Shown here in pieces: positions 49,101-50,036 of a stretch of 64,000 bases of DNA. Each line of letters opens with the position of its first letter. Within the stretch, counting starts at the first letter, position 1. A model generated the notes under the pieces. It was not told the origin of the DNA. It saw only the letters and a program-made list of their open reading frames with translations, and made no database searches. This DNA is from Enoplolaimus lenunculus (taxonomy: Eukaryota; Nematoda; Enoplea; Enoplida; Thoracostomopsidae). The position numbers and the translations under genes were made by a program. Where the stretch lies: contig JASANG010003995.1 in the NCBI GenBank assembly GCA_030248215.1, forward strand, positions 62,001 through 126,000. Direction: 5' to 3'.

Positions 49101-50036
49101 GTGAGCGCCTACTCGAAAGTGCGGAATAACACTGGTGTCGAAACCCGGACGTCATCAGGCAGTGGTACAAGGGCTCAGTGCAGACAACAAGTCAATCAAT
49201 CGACTACAGTAGGCGCGTACACAATTTCCGTACAAGACAGCATTCCCACAAGTACGACATCCGATAATGCATCCGATAGTGAAGTGACAACAGCCTGCGA
49301 CCAAGACACAAGTATAGAAACAGCAACTACTAGATCCCAAATTGAATTAGCGGTTCAGTCAGTTATGCCTAACTCATTAGACTCAAATAGTAACAGAACA
49401 TCAGAAGGCATAGATGATATACCTGAAATGTTGATGCGGGCCGATAGTGCAAAGGCGCAATCGCTGAAACAGCAAGACTCTCAAAGATTAATGTCCCACG
49501 ATGCGAACCTGTTGCCGTGTGCGCAGTCGTTTGATTGTAGCGATTATTCGCGACTATGTGAGCCAGTTGATAGCTCAACCATGGAACCTTTAGAACAAGA
49601 TAATCAGTGCACCTCATCGTCTGGGGATGGTCTAGTGAATGAAGCAATTGTTGAATGCTCTAGCGAACAAACGCAGAACCAAACACATGATCAACTGCCA
49701 CATAGGCAGCAATTATTGTATGACGATGACGATGTAGCGACAACCGGTGAACAACGGGACAAACAGAAAATGGAACGAAAGCGACGAAAAGAGCCGAATA
49801 GCAGTGGTACTGATGCTGCCGGTGGTAGTGGTAGCTTATTGAATACATCAGTTGAATCGCCCTCGCAGCTAATCCTTGGCGAAACGTCCAAAAGTAGTAG
49901 TGCTAGCAGTGAAGCAGAATTTCTAGTTCAACCTGAAATCAAACGATCTCGTTTATCGATAGCAGCTGACAAGAACTCCACAACATCGATACCTTCGGCT
50001 GCACCGAATTCGACAGATAAATCTATGCCCTCTTGA
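7121..50036 (+). CDS. PPP4R3: PPP4R3 / SMEK / Falafel: protein phosphatase 4 regulatory subunit 3 (multi-exon gene)
   Basis: A targeting subunit of the nuclear PP4 phosphatase complex (PP4C-PPP4R2-PPP4R3). In the known family the N-terminal EVH1 domain binds FxxP-type motifs on substrates. Family roles are in DNA-damage recovery, centromere function and, in worms (SMK-1), longevity signalling. Twenty-one consecutive exons were placed by translation, GT-AG signals and reading phase: 7423-7558, 8739-8794, 32512-32610, 34255-34592, 35191-35380, 35889-36110, 36337-36486, 36831-36875, 37293-37412, 38340-38394, 38793-38869, 39040-39126, 39209-39311, 42379-42537, 43081-43250, 43475-43623, 43833-44154, 45283-45962, 46210-46313, 46802-47037 and 47886-50036 (stop TGA). 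They sum to 5,649 nt, about 1,882 residues, against roughly 820-980 in human or fly. A further exon at 7121-7165 is tentative and the initiator exon is not identified. The order is EVH1, low-complexity linker, SMK-1 domain, ARM-like repeats, acidic RRD.EEE.WFNEEDE box, and a very long Ser-rich tail with basic clusters near the end. Confidence 0.95.
7423..7558 (+). CDS. PPP4R3: PPP4R3 exon: first half of the EVH1 domain
   Basis: Encodes [20 protein letters not shown] and continues to FVYDEHD. It matches the family N-terminus (human [20 protein letters not shown]). The acceptor is CAATTTTTCAG and the donor is GACG|GTACAT, leaving phase 1. An ATG at 7399 lies in the same frame, but it sits inside the acceptor's polypyrimidine region, so I prefer a spliced start. 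Confidence 0.93.
7962..8389. mobile_element. hAT-type MITE, family A copy 3, inside a PPP4R3 intron
   Basis: A 428-bp element with ends CAGGGTGCAACCGGAATTCC and AATTCCGGTTGCACCCTG. It has a perfect 8-bp duplication ATTATAAC at 7954-7961 and 8390-8397. CCGGT hexamers line both ends. The interior differs from copies 1 and 2, so it is another subfamily with the same termini. No coding capacity. Confidence 0.93.
8739..8794 (+). CDS. PPP4R3: PPP4R3 micro-exon: EVH1 segment [15 protein letters not shown]
   Basis: A 56-nt exon between ATACTTCAG and GTAAGT. Joined in phase 1 to the previous exon it gives [19 protein letters not shown], matching GSLLLESKINPNTAYQKQQ of human PPP4R3. It ends in phase 0, as the next exon needs. 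It is followed by a 23.7-kb intron. Confidence 0.93.
8817..9134. mobile_element. Family C MITE 22 bp after a PPP4R3 splice donor
   Basis: Begins CAAGGTTCAAGCAGGAATT and ends ATTGAACCTTG. A GGAACAGGAAT hexamer run lies inside the left end. It is 318 bp and shares its interior (GAATTACTG.....GATTAG) with the fragments at 6483-6869 and 34898-35140. The flanks CAAAACTG and CAAACCGA match at 5 of 8 positions, a weak duplication. Confidence 0.6.
9573..9980. mobile_element. hAT-type MITE, family A copy 4
   Basis: Ends CAGGGTGCAACCAGAATTCC and AATTCCGGTTGCACCTTG, 408 bp. Flanks TCCACTGG (9565-9572) and TTCACTGT (9981-9988) agree at 6 of 8 positions, a decayed target duplication. The interior (ACCAATAATATTG, TTTTTCGGTGGCAT) is shared with the copies at 16210-16574 and 40318-40473. 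Confidence 0.82.
10300..10870. other. Intronic stretch, no gene seen
   Basis: Plain AT-rich intron sequence. The only marked feature is a faint TTAGGTTTAGACTTACGCTTC stretch near 10514, which resembles the CCTAAG-type repeats seen elsewhere. No supported coding exon on either strand. Confidence 0.5.
10873..11941. mobile_element. GTCTCG-family (G) element ends enclosing a GCCGAT-family (F) fragment
   Basis: The left side starts with GAGACCGAGACCGAGACC (from 10883). The right side ends AACCGAGACCGCCCATCCCTG at 11921-11941, giving a terminus CAGGGATGGGCGGTCTCGG on the other strand, also seen at 17866. Between them, 10955-11245 is an inverted family F fragment (GGAATGCTATCAGTTTC type interior, GGAATCGGTATCGGCAT end). 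Whether both G ends belong to one insertion is an inference. Confidence 0.5.
12290..12560. repeat. Highly diverged foldback (family B) relic
   Basis: Shows CTGCCCGAAAATGGTCGGAT, AATTCGATTTTTAAGG and, near the right side, GGTATGAGCGAGCAGGGGAGG with AAGCTCAAATC. These are the arm signatures of the palindromic family at 22318-22880 and 24216-24873. Heavily decayed. Confidence 0.4.
12655..12835. repeat. Family P half-element (AGCTGTTTGGGGCACGAC)
   Basis: Contains GTTTGCATTATTCCAGTAGT, GCCAACTGAGGCAAGTAGC and ends TGTTTGGGGCACGAC. The same blocks occur forward at 27395-27560 and inverted at 27028-27120, so this is one arm of a dispersed inverted-repeat element. Confidence 0.55.
13181..13565. mobile_element. 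hAT-type MITE, family A copy 2
   Basis: A 385-bp element almost identical to 1013-1402, with CAGGGTGCAACCGGAATT ends. The left flank is CCCGTATT (13173-13180) and the right flank CCCCTATT (13566-13573), 7 of 8 matching. An exact CCCGTATT follows the duplicated copy of its right end at 14210-14217, which shows that the true target duplication was perfect. Confidence 0.92.
13555..14842. repeat. Tandem duplication of a 644-bp block beginning inside a MITE end
   Basis: Unit 1 is 13555-14198 and unit 2 is 14199-14842; matching landmarks are 644 bp apart (GTTGCACCCTG at 13555 and 14199). The units differ at only a few positions. Each contains a CAGGGTACGACCG terminus (about 13822 and 14459) and one arm of the foldback family B (GGTCTTTTCGGTTATCC to TTTTTCTGTCAAAA). 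Confidence 0.93.
14907..15165 (+). repeat. Dispersed repeat family E, copy 1
   Basis: Aligns along its length with 37690-37970: ATGTAATGTAAATGCTTGCA, GATAAAGATGACCAGCGTTA, TTCAGCGTAAAAACAAGCCT and ATTTTATAGTACCTGTGG. Same orientation in both places. It includes loose CTAAGC/GCCT runs. No terminal repeats or coding frame recognised. Confidence 0.65.
15166..16205. other. Intronic stretch without a recognised gene
   Basis: Open frames here (for example 15178-15474) resemble no family I know and have no consistent splice context. Near 15840-15930 there is a faint family B trace (TTCGGTTATATCACAACC, GGAAATTTTTGCATA). Otherwise nothing recognisable. Confidence 0.5.
16210..16574. mobile_element. 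Family A MITE, diverged copy 5
   Basis: Ends CATGGCGCAACCGGAATTCC and AATTCCGGTTGTACCCTG, 365 bp, with the same interior as copies at 9573-9980 and 40318-40473. The 8-bp flanks do not match, so the copy is older or its boundary has changed. Confidence 0.75.
17130..17506. mobile_element. Family I MITE-like element, copy 1
   Basis: Shares a long interior with 19660-20222 (ACAAGTGGTTATATTTAACA / GAAGTCATGGAGCCCAAGTG / CTCCAAGCTAGTAATTA) and ends with CAATCCGGTAAAGTAATATC followed by GGCCACGCCCTG. It carries a TATCCGG-type motif near the right end. Left boundary approximate. Confidence 0.6.
17784..17866. mobile_element. Right end of a GTCTCG-family (G) element
   Basis: Contains ATTGACCGAGACCGAAAC and ends GAACCAAGATCACCCATCCCTG, the same terminus (CAGGGATGGG on the other strand) as at 11941. 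Confidence 0.55.
18130..18300 (+). mobile_element. 5' fragment of the Helitron-like family D
   Basis: Starts GTTTTGTTTTGTACTCGGGG, continues GTGGATGTCCGTCCG and GGGGTGTTAACCTCGC, and stops at TTTTAAAACTC where a family C element begins. The same head is seen at 29660, 34624 and 41190. Confidence 0.65.
18306..18730. mobile_element. Family C MITE (GTTCCT hexamers), best preserved copy
   Basis: Left end CAGGGTTCAACCGGAGTTCC, right end GTTCCTGTTGGAACCC. GTTCCTGTTCCTG runs lie inside both ends, and a TGCAGGAACAGGAATTTTT block lies inside the left array. Flanks CTCAGTGG and TAAAGTGG agree at 5 of 8 positions. It lies directly against the family D fragment, so it likely inserted into it. Confidence 0.75.
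18939..19324. mobile_element. hAT-type MITE, family J (CCGAAT hexamers)
   Basis: A 386-bp element with ends CAGGGTGGCACCGAATCC and TTGTTGCCACCCTG. A perfect 8-bp duplication ATTTAAAC lies at 18931-18938 and 19325-19332. CCGAATCCGAATCC runs lie inside both ends; on the right the run is spaced by repeated CTCAAATTTTTGCCGAATC units. No coding capacity. Confidence 0.93.
19570..20222. mobile_element. Family I element, copy 2, interrupted by another MITE
   Basis: The same interior as 17130-17506, but split at CTTCAAG by the element at 19782-20154; it resumes with CTAGTAATTATACTTAACTG and ends ATCCGGTCGTGCCCTG. The uninterrupted order is visible in the copy at about 17325-17350. Left boundary approximate. 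Confidence 0.65.
19782..20154. mobile_element. hAT-type MITE, family R, nested in a family I element
   Basis: Left end CAGGCTGCAAAACGCAACCG, right end CGGAATTTTGGTTGCACCCTG; 373 bp. Flanks ACTTCAAG (19774-19781) and AGTTCAAG (20155-20162) match at 7 of 8. The interrupted host repeat has an uninterrupted relative at 17130-17506, confirming the boundaries. Termini resemble family A, with GGAATC hexamers. Confidence 0.87.
20330..20495 (+). repeat. Solitary monomer of the family D tandem repeat
   Basis: One diverged unit of the ~165-bp repeat arrayed at 29880-30700: TATTTCACGAATTATTAGGA, GATGCGAGGTTTGGAG and AGCTACTAAAATCATATTAG align with array units. It stands alone, with no array around it. 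Confidence 0.6.
20542..20859. mobile_element. GCCGAT-family (F) MITE
   Basis: Left end TAGGGATTTGCCGATATC, right end TTAATCGGCACATCTCCA; 318 bp. The interior matches the better copy at 44307-44672 (TACTACATTACATCATTATG, CATAAACGATTATAA, ACAGTTCCCCTAATC). The flanks do not match. ATCGGC hexamers lie inside the right end. Confidence 0.75.
20870..22310. other. Intronic stretch, no gene or recognised repeat
   Basis: AT-rich sequence inside the 23.7-kb PPP4R3 intron. No splice-bounded reading frame with family resemblance on either strand, and no inverted ends noticed. Confidence 0.5.
22318..22880. mobile_element. Palindromic foldback element (family B)
   Basis: The left arm starts GGGTCTTTTTGGTTATCCTC and the right arm ends GACAACCGAAAAGATCC. 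The arms (about 250 bp each) are inverted relatives: GCTTCTCATGACCTCTCCTA on the left corresponds to GATCAGGGGAGGTCTGCAGA on the right. The centre holds CAGACGATTTGCTAACGG facing CAAATCGTTAGCAGCGC. No coding frame. Confidence 0.8.
22990..24200. other. Intronic stretch, no gene seen
   Basis: Part of the large PPP4R3 intron. Open frames near 23793-24035 lack family resemblance. Nothing further recognised. Confidence 0.5.
24216..24873. mobile_element. Palindromic foldback element (family B), best copy
   Basis: About 650 bp folding back on itself: the left arm runs from TTGTAGTCTTTTCCGTTATC and the right arm ends GATAACGAAAAAGACCCTAC. Paired blocks include AAATTTGAATTTTTGAAAAA with TTTCCAAAAATTCAAATTTA, and the central GGTTAACGAATTA with TAACTCGTTAACC. 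CAAGTTAAGACCCTA is repeated at the right edge. No coding capacity. Confidence 0.87.
24880..27020. other. Intronic stretch, no gene seen
   Basis: Long AT-rich intron sequence with TA-rich runs near 25735-25790. No frame on either strand shows family resemblance, and no terminal repeats were noticed. Confidence 0.5.
27028..27560. mobile_element. Family P element with long inverted arms
   Basis: The left arm reads GTCGTGCCCCAAGCAGCTAT then TTCAGTTGGCAACT; the right arm reads GTTGCCAACTGGGGCAAATA then GCTGTTCAATGCACGGCATG, its reverse complement with changes. One arm also occurs alone at 12655-12835. Boundaries approximate. Confidence 0.6.
27570..29090. other. Intronic stretch with weak CTTAGG-type run
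   Basis: No gene seen. Around 28183-28255 there is a degenerate run of GCTTAGGTTTATGCTTATTC and GGCTTAAGCTGAGGCTTAT, resembling the CCTAAG-family elements at 51768 and 59172 read on the other strand. TGTGTTAAATGGTCAAA is directly repeated near 27950. Confidence 0.5.
29098..29255. mobile_element. GCCGAT-family (F) end fragment
   Basis: Starts TTAGGGATGTGTCGATTAATC with ATCGG hexamers, then AAAAAATTGCCGATCC and GGAATGCTATCAATTTC, matching the inverted right half of the copy at 44307-44672. Truncated. Confidence 0.6.
29456..29560. mobile_element. Family C end fragment
   Basis: CAGGGTTCCAACAGAATTCC then GGTTCCTGTTCCGATCCCGG. Only this end is recognisable. Confidence 0.5.
29660..30746 (+). mobile_element. 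Helitron-like non-autonomous element (family D) with central tandem array
   Basis: The head is TTTTATGTTTTGTACTCTGA, GGTGGGTGTCCGTCCC and GGGGTGTTAACCTCGCA. The middle (about 29880-30700) holds five units of about 150-178 bp, each with GGTGCGAGGAATCTGAAT, AACCGATAATTGA and TAGTTAGCTAAT. Units alternate between a type beginning AAGCCTAAATTA and a shorter one beginning CAAGACAAAATT. The tail is CGAGCTTCGTTCAATAAATG, then a perfect hairpin GTAGTCCCACTAC (30728-30740), then GA, CTGG and a T. Hairpin plus CTRR before T fits a Helitron 3' end. CGAAGCTCG upstream (about 29656) mirrors CGAGCTTCG at the tail, like Helentron subterminal repeats. No Rep/helicase frame. Confidence 0.6.
31010..31295 (+). 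repeat. Diverged family D monomers
   Basis: Two decayed units: GATTTTGGGTGCAAGGTATC with CAAAACCGATAAATG, then TTTACAAGCAATCTCATTTC. They lie 270 bp downstream of the larger family D element. Confidence 0.55.
31300..32505. other. End of the large intron; GAATTGAA-rich patch
   Basis: No gene seen. At 31910-32100 the words GAATTGAAA, GAATTGACA and TTCAATTCC recur in both orientations over about 190 bp, suggesting a decayed inverted repeat. Otherwise unremarkable up to the acceptor at 32511. Confidence 0.45.
32512..32610 (+). CDS. PPP4R3: PPP4R3 exon: EVH1 segment [16 protein letters not shown]
   Basis: Thirty-three codons between TTGTTTACAG and [15 protein letters not shown] and [20 protein letters not shown] match the near-invariant human TLIVWSEA and [20 protein letters not shown]. 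Phase 0 at both ends. Confidence 0.97.
32640..33635. mobile_element. Nested GCCGAT (F) and GTCTCG (G) family elements
   Basis: 32640-32910 is an inverted F fragment (GGAATGCTATCAGTTTCA, AAGTTGGAATCGACAT). It abuts a forward F element starting TAGTGATGTGCCGATACC (about 32911), which breaks off near 32975 and resumes at ATAAACGATTATAATTTT (about 33400), ending AAATCGGCACATCCCTA at 33635. The interruption carries G-family sequence: GATCTCGATCTCGG, a 23-bp minisatellite, and TTGACCGAAACCGAACC. Confidence 0.7.
33004..33112. repeat. 23-bp minisatellite of GTCTCG hexamers
   Basis: Four to five units of about 23 bp, GTCTCGGTCTCGGTATTTGG plus CAG, each containing two TCTCGG hexamers and a TATTTGGCAG spacer. 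It looks like local expansion of the G family's subterminal motif. Confidence 0.8.
33640..34250. other. Intron before the linker exon, no repeat recognised
   Basis: AT-rich intron sequence between the nested elements and the acceptor at 34253-34254. Nothing recognisable. Confidence 0.5.
34255..34592 (+). CDS. PPP4R3: PPP4R3 exon: end of EVH1, low-complexity linker, start of SMK-1 domain
   Basis: Starts VQGKDPS, exactly as in human and fly. It then has a Ser/Gly/Asp-rich linker ([19 protein letters not shown] and following) of about 60 residues in place of the short acidic DEESEEE region, and then [20 protein letters not shown] and [13 protein letters not shown], which open the SMK-1 domain. 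The donor is GG|GTACGA, so the Tyr of EGY is completed by the next exon. An open frame runs on to 34662, but that is intron and repeat. Confidence 0.95.
34614..34875 (+). mobile_element. Family D 5' fragment 22 bp after a splice donor
   Basis: GTTTTATGTTTTGTACTCAA, CGGTCGAAAGGTGAAC and GTTAACCTCGC match the heads at 29660 and 41190. It lacks the tandem array and 3' hairpin. It starts almost at the exon edge. Confidence 0.6.
34898..35140. mobile_element. Family C fragment
   Basis: CCGCAGGAACTGCTTTTCAC, GAAGAGGAACAGCAAATTG and GCAGCGAATTACTG align with 8826-9050. It lies between the family D fragment and the next PPP4R3 exon. Confidence 0.55.
35191..35380 (+). CDS. PPP4R3: PPP4R3 exon: SMK-1 domain [17 protein letters not shown]
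   Basis: Encodes [20 protein letters not shown] and [20 protein letters not shown], then YDPNVK. Nearly collinear with human [20 protein letters not shown] and following. The acceptor is TATTTCAG; the donor GTAAGC follows AAA. It completes the split Tyr codon from the previous exon. Confidence 0.97.
35889..36110 (+). CDS. PPP4R3: PPP4R3 exon: SMK-1 domain, [13 protein letters not shown] core
   Basis: Seventy-four codons, phase 0 at both ends: [55 protein letters not shown]. These are the most conserved residues of the family. Confidence 0.98.
36337..36486 (+). CDS. PPP4R3: PPP4R3 exon: [17 protein letters not shown]
   Basis: Fifty codons. [19 protein letters not shown] and [18 protein letters not shown] match human EDEKFLTDLFAQLTDEATD and FLKEFCAFSQTLQPQNRD. 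Donor GTAAGC after AGG. ARM-like helical region. Confidence 0.97.
36831..36875 (+). CDS. PPP4R3: PPP4R3 micro-exon [15 protein letters not shown]
   Basis: Fifteen codons between GTTATTTTAG and GTAAGT, collinear with human TLSNMGILPALEVIL. Its phase and position exactly bridge the flanking exons. Confidence 0.88.
37293..37412 (+). CDS. PPP4R3: PPP4R3 exon: [21 protein letters not shown]
   Basis: Forty codons. [20 protein letters not shown] matches human [20 protein letters not shown]. Acceptor AATATTTCAG, donor GTAAGT after GAC. Confidence 0.95.
37495..37612. repeat. CCGGCT-hexamer fragment
   Basis: ATATCCGGCTCCGGC, CATCCGGCTCCGGTG and TTGCCGGATG: a short relic of a hexamer-bearing MITE, 80 bp after a PPP4R3 donor. 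Confidence 0.5.
37690..37970 (+). repeat. Dispersed repeat family E, copy 2
   Basis: Aligns with 14907-15165 throughout, with extra CCTAAG-like words (AAGCCTAAGTCTAAGC) and a duplicated TAATAGCCTTAATAATAGCC. No coding frame. Confidence 0.65.
38128..38211. repeat. CTCGGC-hexamer MITE end
   Basis: GGTCCGGTTTCTGCCGAATA, ATCTCGGCCTCGGCTCTG, ending ACCCGATCGCACCCTG. A terminus of the GCACCCTG class with its own 6-bp motif. Confidence 0.5.
38340..38394 (+). CDS. PPP4R3: PPP4R3 micro-exon [18 protein letters not shown]
   Basis: A 55-nt exon; [18 protein letters not shown] matches human DILLINLIIEHMICDTDP. Acceptor TATCTTTAG, donor GTAAGT leaving phase 1. Confidence 0.95.
38520..38612. repeat. GCCGAT-family (F) fragment
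   Basis: AATATCGGCATCGCTGATAT, TCGGCACTTTTCGTGAATGG, ATCGGCACCTCCA. End fragment of family F inside an intron. Confidence 0.55.
38793..38869 (+). CDS. PPP4R3: PPP4R3 exon: [20 protein letters not shown]
   Basis: Completes the Glu codon of the previous exon, then [20 protein letters not shown] and LTTFN, matching human [20 protein letters not shown]. Donor GTAAGT, phase 0. Confidence 0.97.
39040..39126 (+). CDS. PPP4R3: PPP4R3 exon encoding a 29-residue insertion
   Basis: A phase-0 exon of 87 nt with a T-rich tract and GTGAAGTAG acceptor, and a GAG|GTAACA donor. It encodes [20 protein letters not shown] and then NLGIVLVTE. Human and fly proteins join DPENML... almost directly to KTEFL, so this segment is extra. 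Because it is a multiple of three it could be skipped without a frame change. Supported by phase and signals, not by recognised homology. Confidence 0.7.
39209..39311 (+). CDS. PPP4R3: PPP4R3 exon: [23 protein letters not shown]
   Basis: [20 protein letters not shown] and [10 protein letters not shown] match human [20 protein letters not shown] and LLANTTEDKP. Acceptor TTGTTTAG, donor GTAAGT, phase 1. The following intron is 3 kb and full of repeats. Confidence 0.97.
39320..40310. other. Intronic stretch, no gene seen
   Basis: An open frame at 39683-40024 has no family resemblance and no splice context. Nothing else recognised. Confidence 0.5.
40318..40473. mobile_element. Family A MITE, right-half fragment
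   Basis: Matches the right half of 16210-16574 (ACTAGGTTTATTTCACCAAT, AATTTTTCGGTGGCATC) and ends TTGCACCCTG. The left half is missing. Confidence 0.7.
41190..42017 (+). mobile_element. Helitron-like non-autonomous element (family D), second long copy
   Basis: The same head (TTTTATGTTTTGTACTGTGG, GGATGTCCGTCTG, GTTAACCTCGCATTGGGG), four to five tandem units with GGTGCGAGGAATCTGAATA, and the tail CGAGCTTCGCTCAATAAATG. The hairpin GTAGTCCCACTAC is at 41999-42011, then GA and CTAG followed by T. Ending in CTAG before T is the textbook Helitron 3' boundary. Same orientation as 29660-30746. No protein frame. Confidence 0.62.
42112..42176. repeat. Family J (CCGAAT) end fragment
   Basis: AATTTGCAACATGCAAGATT, CGGATTCGGCAAATTATCG: the reverse complement of the family J interior near 19000-19026 and its hexamers. 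Truncated against the SINE. Confidence 0.55.
42178..42310 (+). mobile_element. tRNA-derived SINE, copy 1
   Basis: A tRNA-like head with A box TAACTCAGTGGTTAGAG and B box AGGTTCGAGCC, then a shared tail AATTCTCGTGAACGGCTCTA. It aligns with 59785-59925 beyond the tRNA part, which makes it a SINE family rather than a lone tRNA gene. It lies 69 bp upstream of a PPP4R3 exon. Confidence 0.75.
42379..42537 (+). CDS. PPP4R3: PPP4R3 exon: [24 protein letters not shown]
   Basis: [20 protein letters not shown] and [20 protein letters not shown] match human [20 protein letters not shown] and [20 protein letters not shown]. Acceptor TTTTTTTAG, donor GTAAGT splitting a Cys codon. Confidence 0.97.
43081..43250 (+). 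CDS. PPP4R3: PPP4R3 exon: [26 protein letters not shown]
   Basis: Completes the Cys codon, then [20 protein letters not shown] and [16 protein letters not shown], closely matching human [20 protein letters not shown]. Donor GTATGT, phase 0. Confidence 0.97.
43475..43623 (+). CDS. PPP4R3: PPP4R3 exon: [29 protein letters not shown]
   Basis: [20 protein letters not shown] and [20 protein letters not shown] match the last folded part of the family (human [20 protein letters not shown]). Acceptor TTTTATAG, donor GTACGT, phase 2. Confidence 0.97.
43755..43791. repeat. (TG)n microsatellite in an intron
   Basis: About 37 bp of TGTGTG with interruptions, 40 bp upstream of a PPP4R3 acceptor. Confidence 0.9.
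43833..44154 (+). CDS. PPP4R3: PPP4R3 exon: Ala/Thr/Gly-rich linker and [20 protein letters not shown]
   Basis: The first 85 residues are a low-complexity Ala/Thr/Gly/Ser linker ([20 protein letters not shown] and similar). The end, [20 protein letters not shown], matches fly FRRDQRQMEEEEEMWFNEED and human [20 protein letters not shown]. Donor GTAAGT, phase 0. Confidence 0.95.
44307..44672. mobile_element. GCCGAT-family (F) MITE, complete copy in a PPP4R3 intron
   Basis: Ends TATGGATGTGCCGATACC and AATCGGCACGTCACTA; 366 bp. Flanks ATTGCATG (44299-44306) and CTTTCATG (44673-44680) agree at 6 of 8, consistent with a hAT duplication. GCCGATGCCGATTCC arrays lie inside both ends. Confidence 0.83.
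44680..45280. other. Intronic stretch with a MITE-end trace
   Basis: CAGGGTTCAACCGGATACTA at 45018-45037 is an isolated terminus of the CAGGGTTCAACC class; no matching right end was found. Otherwise plain intron. Confidence 0.45.
45283..45962 (+). CDS. PPP4R3: PPP4R3 exon: [10 protein letters not shown] and first Ser-rich tail segment
   Basis: A 680-nt exon starting [20 protein letters not shown] and continuing as Ser/Thr/Ala-rich low-complexity protein with no recognised domain. Acceptor TTGCTTCAG, donor GTATCC in phase 2. Tail composition is typical of the disordered C-terminus of the family, but the sequence is not alignable to human or fly by eye. Confidence 0.88.
46210..46313 (+). CDS. 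PPP4R3: PPP4R3 exon in the disordered tail
   Basis: Completes a Ser codon, then [20 protein letters not shown] and ending PIKFKI. Acceptor TGGTTTTAG, donor GTTAGT, phase 1. Identified by phase and composition. Confidence 0.82.
46802..47037 (+). CDS. PPP4R3: PPP4R3 exon in the disordered tail, ending LAKK
   Basis: Phase-matched exon after [32 protein letters not shown] and on to [10 protein letters not shown], donor GTACGT. It joins in phase 0 to [10 protein letters not shown], so the junction KKGGLVDY parallels human [11 protein letters not shown]. Confidence 0.85.
47062..47162. repeat. (ATT)n microsatellite just inside an intron
   Basis: About 100 bp of TTATTATTATT with a few interruptions, starting about 25 bp after the donor at 47038. 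Confidence 0.95.
47405..47560. mobile_element. Family A MITE fragment
   Basis: TTTCCGGTTCGGGTAAATTT and TTACCGGAAATAAAAG, with the terminus GTAATTCCTGTTGCACCCTG. Parts of both ends survive close together, so the interior is largely deleted. Confidence 0.65.
47565..47880. repeat. GCCGAT-family (F) remnant before the last PPP4R3 exon
   Basis: GCAATGCGTTGGAATACTTA, CGTTCTCGTGAAATTC and GCATCGTTTGGAATCGCCAT with TCGTCGGCAAAAATTTTCG resemble the inverted interior and end of family F. Strongly decayed; it ends within 10 bp of the acceptor at 47885. Confidence 0.45.
47886..50036 (+). CDS. PPP4R3: PPP4R3 last exon: [12 protein letters not shown] and the long Ser-rich tail
   Basis: 716 codons plus [21 protein letters not shown] matches the C-terminal [20 protein letters not shown] of human PPP4R3. 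In human only about 20 residues follow that block; here about 690 do, dominated by Ser, Thr, Asp, Glu and Asn with no folded domain visible. It contains a perfect 114-bp in-frame tandem repeat (48721-48948). Near the end are basic clusters [12 protein letters not shown] and IKRSRLS, plausible nuclear localisation signals in the position of the human KKAKFDS. The acceptor is TTTTTGTTTAG. Confidence 0.95.
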   Translation, partial: GGLVDYDYEDSDTDEEDEISTSTNQANSLIVTLPMPVVEKHITSSVSTAQSVESRNEEKPNSVIIVPPYGDSAVPFSESGSRGRTENVAACTNVAPLDGTSCEIGKKLAVDQFNTSLNISAGALKSADKVEDDSVTDSDCSGTVADIRGPKLSREFDNVDAMEQKNSLTVTSRNSTCDDYNDSAAENNNSTCEQLDSECCTTNESAQNITMPTCTRYIAAEQSSESFEGYSSTLVDQSDTPSSLQCQQIKSNDDPRCSGEKNSKNAVSELYGVLKSSSGTEVDSPVCERASASENSSSSSSSSTSSESLGSFSSVSCTEVDSPVCERASASENSSSSSSSSTSSESLGSFSSVSSDCSSSGDGNSYSVCYLNNGTHNPDYVTDSTADSSLGKNSHVQTVDNTPGKVSAYSKVRNNTGVETRTSSGSGTRAQCRQQVNQSTTVGAYTISVQDSIPTSTTSDNASDSEVTTACDQDTSIETATTRSQIELAVQSVMPNSLDSNSNRTSEGIDDIPEMLMRADSAKAQSLKQQDSQRLMSHDANLLPCAQSFDCSDYSRLCEPVDSSTMEPLEQDNQCTSSSGDGLVNEAIVECSSEQTQNQTHDQLPHRQQLLYDDDDVATTGEQRDKQKMERKRRKEPNSSGTDAAGGSGSLLNTSVESPSQLILGETSKSSSASSEAEFLVQPEIKRSRLSIAADKNSTTSIPSAAPNSTDKSMPS
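48721..48948 (+). repeat. Perfect in-frame 114-bp tandem duplication in PPP4R3 coding sequence
   Basis: Two 38-codon units (48721-48834 and 48835-48948), differing only at the last base of the unit junction. Each encodes [17 protein letters not shown], an eight-Ser AGC run, and [16 protein letters not shown] runs are the same length in both. Confidence 0.96.
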
